DNA of 64,000 bases from positions 124,001 to 188,000 of the forward strand of contig JAPJBO010000122.1 in the NCBI GenBank assembly GCA_030068145.1, written 5' to 3'. Numbering within the stretch: the first letter of the stretch is position 1; every line of letters starts with the position of its first letter. Under the pieces are notes generated by a model. The model searched no databases and was not told the origin of the DNA. It saw only the letters and a list, made by a program, of their open reading frames with translations. Source of the DNA: Diplonema papillatum. Its lineage: Eukaryota > Euglenozoa > Diplonemea > Diplonemida > Diplonemidae. The translations under genes and the position numbers were made by a program. Below, one piece after another: positions 43,119 to 55,798 of the stretch.

Positions 43119-44033
43119 AGAGCAAGAGAATCAGGGTTTCGCATCCATCACTTTCGAGGATCAAACAACTGCTCTCTCGGGTTGCGGTGAGGGCAGCGTA
43201 TGCGGGCAACCTGCGCAATCCAACAAAAGGAAGAGAAGGGCGGGGAGGTGGCAATAACAACGTTGGGACAGTCCGCCTCTGCGTGCTTGACCATCCGGGG
43301 GCGGATCTCAATAGATTCTAAGACTGCGTTTCTTGCGTTAAGAAGCCGGTGCCTTGAAGTCGCCGGTTGACTAATGAGGCGGGGTGGGTCCTTTGAAAAA
43401 GCTACGCGGCAGACTCCCCCACGGATGGGGTAAGTGTATGTGCGGTCGTTTGTGCGATCGGGGTCCCGCATTGAGGGAGTTCGCGCCCCGCATTATATCT
43501 CATTTAACGTGCCAGTTAGACTTTGGCGGACACTTGCCGGCATAGCGGAGAACCCCCCCGCCCCCTCCCACCTTTATATTTTTCGGGCGAATGACGGCAT
43601 GGCAAAACCATGGCTTTGTCCTGTAGGCTACTGTGGCCGACGCCCCCTATTTATCCCGGTGGCGGACATGGTTTACTGGAGCACTGTACAGCTGCTGATC
43701 TCGCTAGCGCCAAGCCGTGACAGACGTAGAGGTAACCACATACGGACGAACTACGCCGTATGGCGTAGTTAATTCAAGTTAATTCGCGGGTATCTGCAAG
43801 AGGCCACGGGTGCCCGTCCTGGGTCACTTCCATGTGTATTCATTCAGCGTCGAGGTGCGCATTTGAAAGATCTGCCTCGAAATATTTCAAATGGGCCCCT
43901 CGGTTCCCATTTTTGAACTTCGAAACCCCCCCTTTTGAGTATGACCCAACGTTTGCCCTGAAAAAGTCCATTTTCCCAAAATCAACACCCCTCCGTCCGT
44001 ATGTGGGTTATCGCTATTTATTCGCCGAGAGAA

Positions 44034-44132
44034 AAGTTGTTTTCTTGCACGAGAGTTTTCCAGATTGCCACGAGAGCCCGTTGGGCTCGAGTGGCAATCT
44101 GGAAAACAAGCTCGAGTGCAAGAAAACAACTT
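44034..44132. other. 99-nt near-perfect foldback hairpin
   Basis: The left arm AAGTTGTTTTCTTGCAC..GAGA..GTTTTCCAGATTGCCAC..GAGAGCCC pairs with the right arm ending in GTGCAAGAAAACAACTT, over about 46 bp, with two small bulges and a loop of about 3 nt (GTT). The size and structure resemble a small-RNA precursor, or a foldback scar. Confidence 0.85.
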
Positions 44133-45680
44133 CTCGAGGCAAGAAGATAGCTTTACTGTCTGTCAGCTGACTTTATATACTGCGAGTGGTGTACGTAATG
44201 CTGTAAACCCCAGAGGGCGATGCTTGCCATAGCTGGCATTGAAGCACCTGACACTGGCAGAGAACTCTGACGGCGGTCCGTTCCAAGTAACGTCCCTGCA
44301 ACCTGGGTGGCTGCCTTCGACGTGTAGTCGATGATATTCCTGGGCTGTCTTTGTGGTCCACCCAATTAAGGCTTGCAACTCCGGCAGGACCGCCCCCCTT
44401 CACTGAGATGGCGGCAGCCGATCTTCTCAGTGCCGCCGGTGTGTGTCCCGATGTGGTCAAGCGTGTAGTGTTTCGTTCGTGGCTGTTGGGGTACCATGCT
44501 CATGCCGCTTCTCGTACTTGGCCTGACATGCCATGCTCAGAAGCTCGTCCTCACTCGTTCTGGCAGCCATGGAAGCGACATTCTTCTCCGTTTTTGGCAG
44601 GTTTTCACCCCTTCCTGGTCGTGGATTACGTTTTTGTACCCAGAAAACCCAAAGGTCTACACGTTAGAAAAGTCCCTCCACATTAGAAAAGTACGCCAAG
44701 AGCAGTGTAGAAAAGTCAGCGGACAGACAGTAAAATTTTGTTTCCAGCCAGGTTTTCGTCGCTAACCAAGAAAACTGTGAGAACCCAGGAAACGCGGGAA
44801 CATTGCGCACAAGGTGCCCTGTGCATCTTAACTCCTACATCAAGTTTCCCGGGGACCTCTATTCAATGGTCTTCGCATGAATCCAGTGCCAGGAAGGACT
44901 GCCTTAGCGACGTTCTGTCGACAAAGGCGTGTGGAAACAGCGCAAAAAGGAGAGAGAAAAGAAGGAAAGTGTAGGTGAGGGAAGCGGGCGAGCAGAAGGA
45001 GAGAGTTGAGAGAGAGAGAGAGGGTGAAGAAATGTGAAAAGAGGGTTTTTGCCTAGAGGCTTTTCATGTTATTCTGCAGATGCTTTGAGCTATCTTTTGT
45101 GTCTATGCTTTCAGTCGTCTTCTTAACCATGGTTAAGTGCGCAAATGGTGTGAAAAAAAGTGCGGCGCTTTCTTTTTTAATTTGTGCGCACACCCAGGCG
45201 GAACTTCGCCTGCTTTGGTGAGTTTCGTGTAGTAGTTTTTCTTCTTTTTCACCTGGTATGTCTTGAGTTAGGGATCTCCATGTGAAGCACGGACATGTAA
45301 ACTGTGACAGTGACATGATCTTCAGTTTGGTGTTCGTTCGCTCATTGCTCAGGCTCACATTTTTGGAACACATTGCAATGTCTCGAAAAAAGAAGTACCC
45401 GCGGGCTCGGGGAAAGTTTTGTGACTTTTTCCGGTACGTCTTTTACCAATACCGTGGCAATACGGTTATGGAATGGAACGAGTTGTGACGTATCTTTCCA
45501 TCGCCGCTCTCGGATGGCCAAAGATTTGTCGCCTATGAAGGTTTGGAAAATCGACCCAAGGTATCAGTTATATGCCCCATGTCGACCCTGTCCGAGAAAT
45601 ACTCGACGTAGCTGCTTCGACTCCGAATGGAAGGGAGGAAATATAGAGGTAAGGGGCAAATACAATACAAACACAATCTG

Positions 45681-45892
45681 ATTTGTTCTTCGCTTACACC
45701 ACCGTGTGTTGCTTTCTCACTCAGGACTTTGACCTGTTGTGTTTTTGTCTGCCTTGTCGTGTCGGGATAGACCCGCATGACCTCACGACCGTACAACACG
45801 TGGTTCAGTAGTTACAGCACTTGGGATCCCTTCTGCTCTTTGTCGGGCAGCATCGTCGAGCATTTCCTTTCAAGATGGCGCTTATGTAAAAC
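45681..45892 (+). repeat. Interspersed repeat family B
   Basis: Copy of 41519-41723 including the preceding AGGGGCAAATACAATACAA. Confidence 0.85.
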
Positions 45893-46027
45893 CCCCACAA
45901 TTTAATCTGTAGATGCTCAATCGGCGTCAATTGGTCCCACCCCTGTCTCCTGGACATCGAATTGCCTGTCGCGGTCACGATGGACGGGGTGTGCAGGTGG
46001 CAATTGATCATTATCAGGGGGGTCCTA

Positions 46028-46191
46028 AAGGGAGGGGGGTCGAATAATAGTAGTTATTTGACACGCCGCTGGTTGGCAACTGCCACTCATTGGCCACTAA
46101 TCGAACCTGCTACTGTTCGGCTACCCGGAATTTTCTTCAGTATTCGACAAAATCGAATAATAACACAGGGTGGTATTATTCGACCCCCCTT
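46028..46191 (+). mobile_element. TA-flanked MITE, 164 bp
   Basis: TA at 46026-46027 and 46192-46193 flank AAGGGAGGGGGGTCGAATAA...TATTATTCGACCCCCCTT. A second inner TCGAATAAT word lies near the right end. Homologous to 37756-37890 (reverse) and the ends of 50701-51097. No ORF. Confidence 0.85.
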
Positions 46192-46213
46192 TACTCGGGC
46201 GGTTCAGTTTCCT

Positions 46214-46482
<269 letters not shown>

Positions 46483-46899
46483 CGCACGTTGCATGCGGCT
46501 AAAAAAGCACTAAAAGAGGCGGAACCCCGGTTTTGGAAGAAAGGGGCAAAAAAAGACAACAAAACAAAACAAACAAAACCAAGAAACCCGCAGGCAGCAC
46601 AAAGAAAAACGGGAAGAAAACGATTGGTGCTTTAAGGTGGCAGAAGAAGAATAGAAGGGATAAGAAGAATTAACGCTAAAAGGGAAGAAGGGGGGAGATG
46701 ATGAACCGCTCGTTGCAAAAAAAAAAAGAAGAAGAAGGGGGGAAGGTAAGGAAGATAGCAGCGCTTCTTTCTTTTGCTCGTGGAAGAAAAAAACGTGACT
46801 GGTTGAATGCGTGTATGAATGAGGAGATGGTATGGTGAGAATGATGAGTTGCATGCGAGTGAGGAATTGAGTGATTTGAGGCTAGGACCGACGAGACAA

Positions 46900-47405
46900 C
46901 AGACTGGTATTCTGCGGTACTCGCTGTCCTTCTGCCCAGTGTGTGCCGTGCACAATGCGTTACGCTGGTAACAGACTGGTATTCTGCAGTATTCGCTGTC
47001 CTTCTGCCCAGTGTGTGCCGTGCACAATGCGTTACGCTGGTAACAGACTGGTATTCTGCAGTATTCGCTGTCCTTCTGCCCAGTGTGTGCCGTGCACAAT
47101 GCGTTACGCTGGTAACAGACTGGTATTCTGCAGTATTCGCTGTCCTTCTGCCCAGTGTGTGCCGTGCACAATGCGTTACGCTGGTAACAGACTGGTATTC
47201 TGCAGTATTCGCTGTCCTTCTGCCCAGTGTGTGCCGTGCACAATGCGTTACGCTGGTAACAGACTGGTATTCTGCAGTATTCGCTGTCCTTCTGCCCAGT
47301 GTGTGCCGTGCACAATGCGTTACGCTGGTAACAGACTGGTATTCTGCAGTATTCGCTGTCCTTCTGCCCAGTGTGTGCCGTGCACAATGCGTTACGCTGG
47401 TTCCG
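46900..47405. repeat. 72-bp minisatellite, seven copies
   Basis: Unit CAGACTGGTATTCTGCAGTA...CCCAGTGTGTGCCGTGCACA ATGCGTTACGCTGGTAA, period 72 (46941, 47013 and so on). Since 72 is divisible by 3, long frames stay open on both strands; codon content gives no reason to believe any of them. Confidence 0.95.
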
Positions 47406-47711
47406 CGGAGCTCAGTGTTCCAAGGGGCACCTGCTGAATCACTCGCTACGATTGTACAAGTAGCCTTCGTGTCTCTGGCCTTTCCGAGTGTGGGGTCGGC
47501 TTGTGAACACTCGAGCCACAAGGGCAAGATCTTCATGCCCGGGACCCCAGAAAGTGGGAGGGAACACTTGCTGAAGGCTAGTATCTCCCTGTATCTCCCT
47601 GTGCACGCCCAAGGAGAACCAGAAGGATGTCTTGTTCCCTTATTTTCGTCGTGTCCGCCTGCAGCCACGTGGACAAGTGCTATCAAGGGTCGTGTACTGT
47701 GTACAGACCCG

Positions 47712-48415
47712 GTCCATCGATTGGCAAACGTCACGTTTGCACGTTTGTCAAACGTTTGCGTTTGATAAATCTTGTCAAACGTACGTTTGCAAACGTTTGA
47801 TAGCATCACTGTACTAGAGGGGGGGGGGGCTGGGAGCAGGGACTGTGGCAAGCAACTGGTGCACATGTTGTGCTGAAACAAGTGCGACACGACATGTGTT
47901 CAGATGTCAATACAGTTTACGGATCTTCCTGCCATCTAGAGTTTCTGGGAAAACCCGTTTGTGCTTGCGACAGGGCTTGCGCTCCACGTGTGGAACGTGT
48001 GGATTTCCACACGTTAGTTTTTTTTTTTTTTCGGACTTTTTTTCCCCGTGTGCTTCCACGTGTGGATCCACAGGTACCACGTGTGAATTTTGGTTTCTAT
48101 TATCCTCCGCATATGCTTGCCACAGGTTGGGCGTTTAGGCCCACAAGTCGCCGAGGCGGCGCAGCCAGGTGTCGCCAAGTCCAGTAGTGAGGCTTTTTTT
48201 TTGCCCGCCGCACATATATGGGGAAAGGTTTTGTTCCCCTCGAACCTCAAGCGCCCACATGTGGGTCCACACGTATTTTCTCTGTGGCCGAAAACGGAGC
48301 GTAAGCCCTGGCTTGCATCCCCACTGAAGGCGCAGCCAGCGCCTCACTCACGTTTGATACACGTTTGACATGAATTTTGCAAACGCAAACGTTTGTCAAA
48401 CGTTCAATGTTTGCC
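47712..48415. mobile_element. AAACGTTT-word foldback region split by a hAT-like MITE
   Basis: 47715-47810 and 48345-48415 are packed with AAACGTTTG / CAAACGTTT words. GTCAAACGTTTGCGTTTG at 47745 faces CAAACGCAAACGTTTG near 48382, and TCACTG.ACTAGAG / TCACTGCTCTAG end words occur on both sides. The hAT-like element lies between them. Confidence 0.45.
47971..48310 (+). mobile_element. hAT-like MITE, 340 bp
   Basis: Ends CAGGGCTTGCGCTCC / GGAGCGTAAGCCCTG. Flanks GCTTGCGA and GCTTGCAT form an 8-bp target duplication (6 of 8 matching). CAGGG-type ends plus 8-bp duplications are the hAT hallmark. Second full member of the family at 42350. Confidence 0.85.
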
Positions 48416-48790
48416 ATGATCACTGCTCTAGTAAGCTATGGGGTGTGAAAGATCGCGGAGGGGCAAGTAGGCGACATCGAGGAGGCCGTACACCGACCTT
48501 GTGTAACGTACCGCCTACAATACCACCTCCCAACAACTGGCATACGAGGACGTATCCAGACGGGCCACATGGTCAGGTTGGCTGCCGTAAACCACCAATT
48601 CCGACAGCCACAGCTTCGGTGTGTTGTTGGTGGTACAGGAGCAATCGAACCAGAAACCCCCCGCTTCGCACCTACCCGCCCCACAAGTGGGGTGTAAGCA
48701 GCGAGCCTCAAGATCATCGCGGAATAGATCATCGCGGAATAGATCATCGCGGACCTGGCTGGCGAGTGACACGAGTGCAAGCAAGCGAGT

Positions 48791-48955
48791 TGAAGTATGG
48801 CTGAAGATAAAAGTGGTGTCACCTGAGGGAGCAATCTCAGGACCGCCCACGTGATAAAGCCGTTAAGCACTGGGAACTTTTAAGTACACGGACCACACGG
48901 ATCAGCATGCACTACCGTTAAGCAGCGGCTGCCGGCTTCTCCCGTGACACCTTTT
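48791..48955 (+). mobile_element. MITE-like element with GGTGTCAC ends
   Basis: AAAAGTGGTGTCACCTGAGG at the left and TCCCGTGACACCTTTTT at the right. The interior matches 29945-30084 and contains CTTTTAAGTACACGGA, also found reversed near 35235. Confidence 0.6.
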
Positions 48956-49069
48956 TGAATTGGGCTATGCGCATGGGCCTTGTCATGATTGATGTGAATG
49001 CGTGTGTGTACGTGTAGAGAGTGTGTCTGTCTGCTGATCTGCATTTCCCGAGGAAATCCGGGGGAGAGA

Positions 49070-49640
49070 AAAATACTCGAGGGGCTGCCTTGTGCTTACT
49101 TCGAAGGAGGCAAGAGGTGCCGCAGTAGGTGACTGTTTGGGTCCAAAAAATTGGGTCCAAAATTTGGGTCCAAAATTTGGGTCCAAAAATTTGGGTCCAA
49201 AAATGTGGGTCCAAAAATTTGGGTTCAAAAATTGGATCCAAAATTGGGTCTAAAAATTGGGTCCAAAAAGTGGGTCCAAAAAGTTGGGTCCAAAATTTGG
49301 GTCCAAAATTTGGGTCCAAACATTTGGGTCCAAACATTTGGGTCCGGTCCAAAAATTTGGGTCCAAAATTTGGGTCCAAAAATATGGATCCATTTGGATC
49401 CAGAATTTGGATCCAGAAATTGGGTCCCAATTCTGGAAGGTCTTCTTGGTACCGTCTGACCGTCTCTTTTCGTCTATTTGTGGTGCTGCTTATGGTTTTT
49501 TGTTGAACGCTTACGCCCGCCGCTGAACCCAGATTCACCTGTGTTTCGTGTGGGCTACAGCACGTTTACCTCCTTTCCTTGATATTTTTGCAGCTGGCAG
49601 CCTCCTCGAGCATTTCCTACAAAGCAGGTGCGTATACAAA
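49070..49640 (+). repeat. Family A copy split by a GGGTCCAAAA tandem array
   Basis: Family A stops at GGAGGCAAGAGGTGCC (49125) and resumes TTGTTGAACGCTTACGCCCG (49501). Between them, 49137-49430 is an irregular array of TTGGGTCCAAAA units (about 14-16 bp, roughly 20 copies), each containing the near-palindrome TTTGGGTCCAAA. Confidence 0.85.
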
Positions 49641-50077
49641 ATAAAAAGAAGAGGAAACGGTGATGCATGGCATATCGGGCGACTCAGGGAACAGGACGGC
49701 TAAGGTCAAAGCAAGCTCGGCCTAAGGAGGGGTGGGTGGGGGCTTTTTGTGTTTGCGCGGGGATTAAGACAGAAGTCTGAGTACGGTGCATCCCTCTGCA
49801 AACGCGTGGGGGTGGTCTGTTCTTGCTAACAATGTGCATTTCCAGTGCGGCATGGGAGCTTGCTGCAGGGGACAGGCGGTCCCATACATACTTCGTATTA
49901 CTTACCCTCGAGTGAAGTAGGAGAGCAGCCAAGCTGTTGTGCTGTCGTGAAGTCCAGATGGACACTAACCCTACTTTGCAGCATGGTTGCACAAGGACGT
50001 GAGCTTGTTGCAGCGCACAGGTAGCAGGGAATAAGGTCACGCCACCGGCCCCAGGATTCCCGTTCACTTCCATCATT

Positions 50078-50330
50078 GGAACACATTGCAATGTCTCGAA
50101 AAATACTCGAGGGACTGCCTTGTGCTCATTTCGAAGGAGGCTAGAGGGGGAGAAAACAATACCACTACAAAGTGGGTCTTTTTTGTTGAACGACTTACGC
50201 CCGCCACTAAACCCAGATTTACCTGTGTTTCGTGTGACTACAGCACATTTACCTCCTTCGATCTATCGCAACTGGCAGTCTCCTCAAGCATTTCCTGCAA
50301 TGCGGGTGCATATACAAAAACGAGTGCGTG
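50078..50330 (+). repeat. Interspersed repeat family A
   Basis: Starts TTGGAACACATTGCAATGTC, a 5' piece also found at 45364 in a different context, then the full family A body. Confidence 0.85.
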
Positions 50331-50700
50331 TGAAGGCTTTACTTACAGTACTTGACCCGATTTAGCCAAGCCCCCGCTCTTCTTGTTGGAAACTCCATCG
50401 GACCGGAAAGTCTTTCGTCAAAACGAATGCTTTGCTCTTCCGTGGGATGCCACTTTTTCCTTTTTAATAATAAAAAAAGTTTTATGTTTGATTTGTTTCG
50501 TTCGTTTCCCGGGCCACGAAGACCCTGTTCTCCTTGACCGGACCATCCTGAGACGGGCGTCGAGTGAACAACAGGCTGGATCAGCATTTTGACTAACACG
50601 TCGTAGTCTGAGCTGCGGTGTTTAGGGGATGGATGATTGCAAGATCGTGCTTGGCATGGACGCACCGCCGCACTTGTCCTGTCTGCCGTCCTTTAAGCTA

Positions 50701-51097
50701 AAGGGAGTCGAACAATAACAGCTACTTGACACGGTTGTCGAAACGTGACGGCCCTTCTTTATGCACACGCCGAGATCTATGGGTTTGCGGAAAAAAGCAC
50801 TACCACTATTCGGTGCTTGTTCGGCGCACCATGCCTGCCCGGAACTTTTAGTAGCGTTAATTGTGGATTAGAAGGTCGGTATTTTAAAGTCTCCGGTTGA
50901 CCGTAGAGGCTTGGGTATGGAGGGGATTGAGAAAAGTGAGAGGGTTCCGCTCGTTTCGGGTGATGTGTCGTTCCGTTGTGGCACCTTGTGAAGTCCCCTA
51001 ACGCGTTTAGGGGGTGTTTGGGATTGGGTAGGGTGTGGTCGTTTAGTATTCGACAATTCGAATAATGACACGAGTGTCATTGTTCGACCCGTCCCTT
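50701..51097 (+). mobile_element. Long member of the TCGAA MITE family with nested repeat
   Basis: TA followed by AAGGGAGTCGAACAATAAC on the left; CATTGTTCGACCCGTCCCTT then TG on the right. The interior differs from the 164-bp member and includes family C fragments (GTGGATTAGAAGG, CTCCGGTTGACCGTAGAGGC) between about 50860 and 50920. Confidence 0.65.
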
Positions 51098-51611
51098 TGT
51101 GTACACATAGGGCGGACCATCATCAGCGGAACCTGAGTGTCTGCAGACCGGACGGCGGTGTGCGTCTGGTTTGTCGGGCGGCTGTTTGTAGCTCGCCCAC
51201 GGCCAGGACCACCCGTGTTACTCGAGCACAGGTGAACCCATCACGGGGAGAAAGCTCCTACAACCGTGTCTGAGCAACCCACGAGCACTGTTAAGCAGCG
51301 GTTGCCAGATACTCCCGTAGCACCTATTCACGGGTTTGCAGGGGGGGGCTGTTTTTTTCTGTCCAGGCGACACTTTTTTTTTGGTTGGTTTCGTTTGACT
51401 TGCTCGTCTGCGGTCGCTGCTCCTAACTGTTCCCTTCAGTACACCAGTACTGCTCAGAAAAGACTTCAGACGATCACGGATGACCAGGGGCGTTCATATC
51501 TGTGTAGCAGTGGTTGTGGAATCTCGATTTGTATCGCAAGGCATTGATAAGCGTGATGGTGTACGATACCGTCCAGCCTCTAATTTATAGGCCAACGATA
51601 TAGGGGAGGAA

Positions 51612-52460
51612 AGGATTGGACGTGCTGGTGGGACGCCTTCGAAGACGGCACCTCCGGCAAGAAGGGGCAGAAGAGGGAAAGTTTAGTGGGCGGCGGAGAC
51701 CCAGCGCATGGATGCCCAGGCCACCACCACGGATGCCTGCAGCACGATATGCCGATGTGCGGAGTTGGCGGCGAAGAGACGGAACCGCGGGCCTTCGCCC
51801 CCGAAGCGGCGGATGCCGGAGCCAACACCGCCATCGAGAACGCCGCAGAAGGCGACGACACCAGGACGGCCGCTGGCAACGAAGCGGCGGTAAGGACTCG
51901 CCATTATCGAAGACAGAGACGTGCACTCCGCGGCGGGCAGAGGTGCAAGATAAAGTGCCAGTGACGAACAGAGGTGGCACGAAGAGATAGTCACGAAAGA
52001 GAGCAGATGCAGAGTATCGCCACAGGCTCTTTGCATGCTAACCCTAACCACCAGGACCAGAGGCAGTTTCGGTCGAAGACGGCAATTCGAGCGAGGAGTA
52101 AGGTTGATAGCCAAAATGAGAGGCACGATGGCCATCCTGAAAGCAGGGTTGCAGGATGATGCTTGGCCGAGGATAAGGTTGCTATGGCGACTGGGACAGA
52201 GAGATAAAGCTAGATAGAGAGTCCTCCTTATGGGGTGGTCACGCCTTCGCAGTCCCAGGGCCTCCACCCACCTGCATACGGTCGTCGACTGAGACGAGTT
52301 GGAATGCGGGTACCATCTTTCCGGAGATTTCCGGTTCCTCCCGTACTCTACAACTCCCCACATAAGTGAACGTGGACTCCGAAGTGGACACTCCTTTCAA
52401 CCGGGTGCACGAATTCAAAATTCCGGGACGGGTTGACCCACTGTTTCCGATGCGGCTTCC
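51612..52460 (+). repeat. Dispersed duplication, copy 1 (pair of 57010-57918)
   Basis: GGGGAGGAAAGGATTGGACG through CCGGGA.GGGTTGACCCACTGTTTCCG, about 95% identical to 57010-57918. This copy lacks about 64 nt present in the other near 51800. The plus frame carries a gag-like peptide (HGCLQHDMPMCGVGGEE, then GANTAIENAAEGDDT). Contains diverged family D at 52290. Probably a mobile element fragment of unknown class. Confidence 0.7.
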
Positions 52461-52984
52461 AATCATTGAAGGCTAAACTCGGGTGCAGGAGCGGTGCTCG
52501 TCGTTCGGGACCAGATGGGGGACGACTGGGTCTGCCCGGTTTACACGTGACTGCTGCAGCGTGGTCAGATGGCGGGCGCGAATACTTCTTGCCAAACCAA
52601 AACCCAAGAGGGAATTGGAGAGTTTGACATAAGAATGGCAAACTCGTGGTACCGAAGGTTGCAACCGCATACAGAAGAGTCAGATGATGGTTGAACCTGC
52701 GCTCATGCACACGACGCGTCCTGTCCCACTCCTCCCTGTGTCCAAGGACTCAAAAGCAGGTCCTGCACTCAAAAGCAGGTCCTGCAGGTTTTCCAGCAAC
52801 TGCTGGTTCGCCTTGAGGCCCTCCGAATCCGCAGGCTGCAGGGTATGCCTTAACAACTGCCTAGGAGTCCAAGCTACAGTTGGTAGATGCATCCGAGTTC
52901 TCTCGCACGGTGTTAAGAAACGCCCTGCGAGCTGTCGAGGTGGCCAAGGAAGAGGATCGGAGGAGGAACACGGACGGCTCAAGA

Positions 52985-53150
52985 GAGCCGCGTCCGAGCA
53001 CACTAGCACACCTACCTGCACACCTCACCCACTTGCCCGCCCATCCACCCACCCGTCTACACCTGTTCATCCATCCACCGACCTGCCCACCCCCATCCAC
53101 CATCTGTCCACCCAACTACCAACCTGTACACCTGCCCACCCACCGGCAGC
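52985..53150 (+). repeat. C-rich CCACCCACC low-complexity tract
   Basis: Irregular CCCACC/CCATCCACC words, few G. Pro/Thr/His frames over it are compositional. Confidence 0.8.
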
Positions 53151-53259
53151 CCCACTTTTTCCCATAAGAATCGGGCTGAGTATCGGGGACTTTAGGGGAG
53201 TTTCGAGGAAGTGTCGGGGAGTTCGGGGAACGTACCAGGAGCCCGGACCAGGTGGTTTC

Positions 53260-53350
53260 ATGTAATTTTTAATTTATAAATCGTTAATTGTTTTCTTTCA
53301 AATCACCTAATATTTCCAATCTCCTAATATTTATAAATTAAAAACTACAT
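53260..53350. mobile_element. 91-bp AT-rich foldback (mini-MITE)
   Basis: ATGTAATTTTTAATTTATAA at 53260 faces its complement ATTTATAAATTAAAAACTACAT at 53329-53350, with a T-rich 47-nt loop region. Confidence 0.7.
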
Positions 53351-53497
53351 AAATTAGGAGCCAGACGGTATATGGATCCTGAACGAGAGCAACACCGCTC
53401 AGTCCTCGTGAGGTTCACGCTTCAAAGGCTCGGATAGACTTTGGTTTTATTTCCCTTCTCTGGGTCCGCTAGCAGCGACGGACTTCGCTTCGTAGTG

Positions 53498-53499
<2 letters not shown>

Positions 53500-53540
<41 letters not shown>
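53500..53540 (+). repeat. (CA)n microsatellite, about 20 units
   Basis: Pure CA run preceding ATACTAGC. Confidence 0.95.
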
Positions 53541-53543
<3 letters not shown>

Positions 53544-53807
53544 TAGCAAGCTTGCTTGAGCGCCGAAGGCGCGTCTAGTGGAATCCCATTTCCGTTTCTA
53601 TCATTTGACGTACGCGATGCCTCCTATTTCCACTCTCTAAGAGGTTGGACAGGGGTAGTATTACGCAAACATCCAGGCCGTTTCCCTCTCCGCTGTTTGT
53701 ACTCCGCCTTCCCCCTTTCCCGTGTGCCGCCCACGCGGCCCTCTTCTCCTTGTATTGCCGGCCGGCCGCTTTTCCTCGATAACGGTGCTTTATCCTTTTC
53801 CCGCCTT

Positions 53808-54143
<336 letters not shown>

Positions 54144-54348
54144 GTTTTTGTTTGTACGTGCCGGGGGAGGATTAGCCTGTTTAGTGAGTGATAGTGAGTG
54201 AATACGATCGCTAGGCTAAACTTCTCCCAAATACGCTGCCAGCGTTCTCTTTCGTGTTTACAATTAATTGTTATTACGAAAACCCCGGTCGGGACCCAAT
54301 TTTTTTTACACAGCAAGAACTGCACGGGTAGGGTGGCGGATTTCCTAC

Positions 54349-54765
54349 CCTGACCCCCACTGTTGCCGGTGCGGGCTTCATACTCCGGCCACCTAGCGAA
54401 GCTCACGTGTGGCAGGGCTCCCTCGGGCTCCGGTTCAACCGGAATCAACGGACTGCCGTTGTGTACGAGCCAGCAGCAGGAGGGACACACCCACGTGGTG
54501 TTGAGCGCCTCTGGCAAGGCGAATCCGTCGCGATTGTCCCTGCCCCTGAGCCGGGACCGCAGGCATGAGGCGATACAAACACCGCCACAACGCGAACAGT
54601 GTCGTCCGTTGGCGACATCATGGGCGGTATCGCATAATGGGGAAAAACCGCATTGTCTTCGTCCCACAGCAGACGGGGGCTGCTCGCCGGATATAGTACG
54701 ACTGGGATGGTATCCCAATCTACGTTCGGTAGGTCCATTTGTTCTAGGGTAGGCACAGCCGGCAT
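54349..54765 (-). mobile_element. Frameshifted retroelement-type ORF with PHD-like finger
   Basis: ATG at 54765 gives MPAVPTLEQMDLPNVDWDTI, PVVLYPASSPRLLWDEDNAV. The finger is in another frame: NGRHCSRCGGVCIASCLRSR, then ALNTTWVCPSCCW and EPEGALPHVSFARWPEYEAR. C-x2-C, C-x3-C and W-x-C-x2-C match the start and end of the 17069 finger. The frame change falls near 54620; a small indel or intron could explain it. Confidence 0.4.
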
Positions 54766-54769
54766 ATTT

Positions 54770-55250
54770 TTTGTTTGTGCGTTCGTGTGTAAACCCTGTT
54801 ATGAGTGATTTAGCGCAGCACGCAGCCATCCGACACGTTTTGATACATACAAGCAAGCTTGTTACCATAATATTCTCCTCCGGTGTGTGTCTCGTGCTGC
54901 CATTAGCTCCAGTCTCAGTGCCGCTGCGTAAAAGGGTAAGTAGAAAACGAGCCAACTGTTAATGATCTTCGCGTGTTTGCCACATTTCCATCGTGGTGCC
55001 TGAGGGCACGGAAAGCTAGGGGGTGGGATGGTGGGTAAGCAAGAGCGTGAGCGGATGTGTGAGGGAGCGAGAGGCCCTGTTTCACCGTAATATCATTAGT
55101 CGGTTAATATTAATCTTCTAAGACTAGCGTCCTATAAGCGAGGGGTGAAATTACGATGTTTTCGGGATAGCGACGGGGTTATTTAACCTTGTAACGAGTG
55201 TTAGGTATTCGTCGGATATATTAATCATCTAAGATCTGCGATCTTATACG
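54770..55250. other. No gene recognised
   Basis: Includes TTAATCTTCTAAGA / ATCTTATACGACAAAA words (55105-55255) that recur near 39310-39360 and 59460-59505. Confidence 0.35.
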
Positions 55251-55252
55251 AC

Positions 55253-55798
55253 AAAAAATACTCGAGGGACTGCCTTGTGCTCATTTCGAAGGAGGCTAGA
55301 GGGGGAGAAAACAATACAACTACAAAGTGGGTATTTTTTGTTGAACGCTTACGCCCGCCACTAAACCCAGATTTACCTGTGTTTCGTGTGGGCTACAGCA
55401 CATTTACCTCCTTTGATCTATCGCAACTGGCAGTCTCCTCAGGTGCTTATACAAAAAAAATTAGTATAGCGCTTCCGTTTGTTTGTGCGCGCTAGCGGCT
55501 TTTCACCTGATTTGGTGAGTTGCTTTTAGTACGCTGCCAACTACTAATTTTTAGTACCAACAATGCATTGTTAACACAAAAATACTCGAGGGGCTGCCTT
55601 GTGCTTACTTCGAAGGAGGCTAGAGGGGGAGAAACAATACAACTACAAAATGGGTCTTTTTGTTGAACGCTTACGCCCGCCACTGAACCCAGATTCACCT
55701 GTGTTTCGTGTGGGCTACAGCACATTTTACCTCCTTTGATCTTTTGCAACTGGCAGCCTCCTCAAGTATTTCCTACGAAGCAGGTGCTTATACAAAAA
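55253..55798 (+). repeat. Two tandem family A copies with the companion block between
   Basis: 55253-55455 and 55575-55798 are family A; 55465-55572 is the TAGCGCTTCCGTTTGTTTGT...TGCATTGTTAACAC block also found in the 1-3673 introns. This gives the order of the full composite repeat. Confidence 0.8.

Noticed and set aside
44408-44686. Plus-strand ORF starting MAAADLLSAAGVCPDVV
   Set aside because: Attractive first 40 residues, but no family, no splice signals I can trust, and weak composition after that; left out of the annotation.
46676-47890. 404-codon minus-strand ORF
   Set aside because: Its core is the 72-bp minisatellite; the plus strand is equally open, and the flanks are low complexity.
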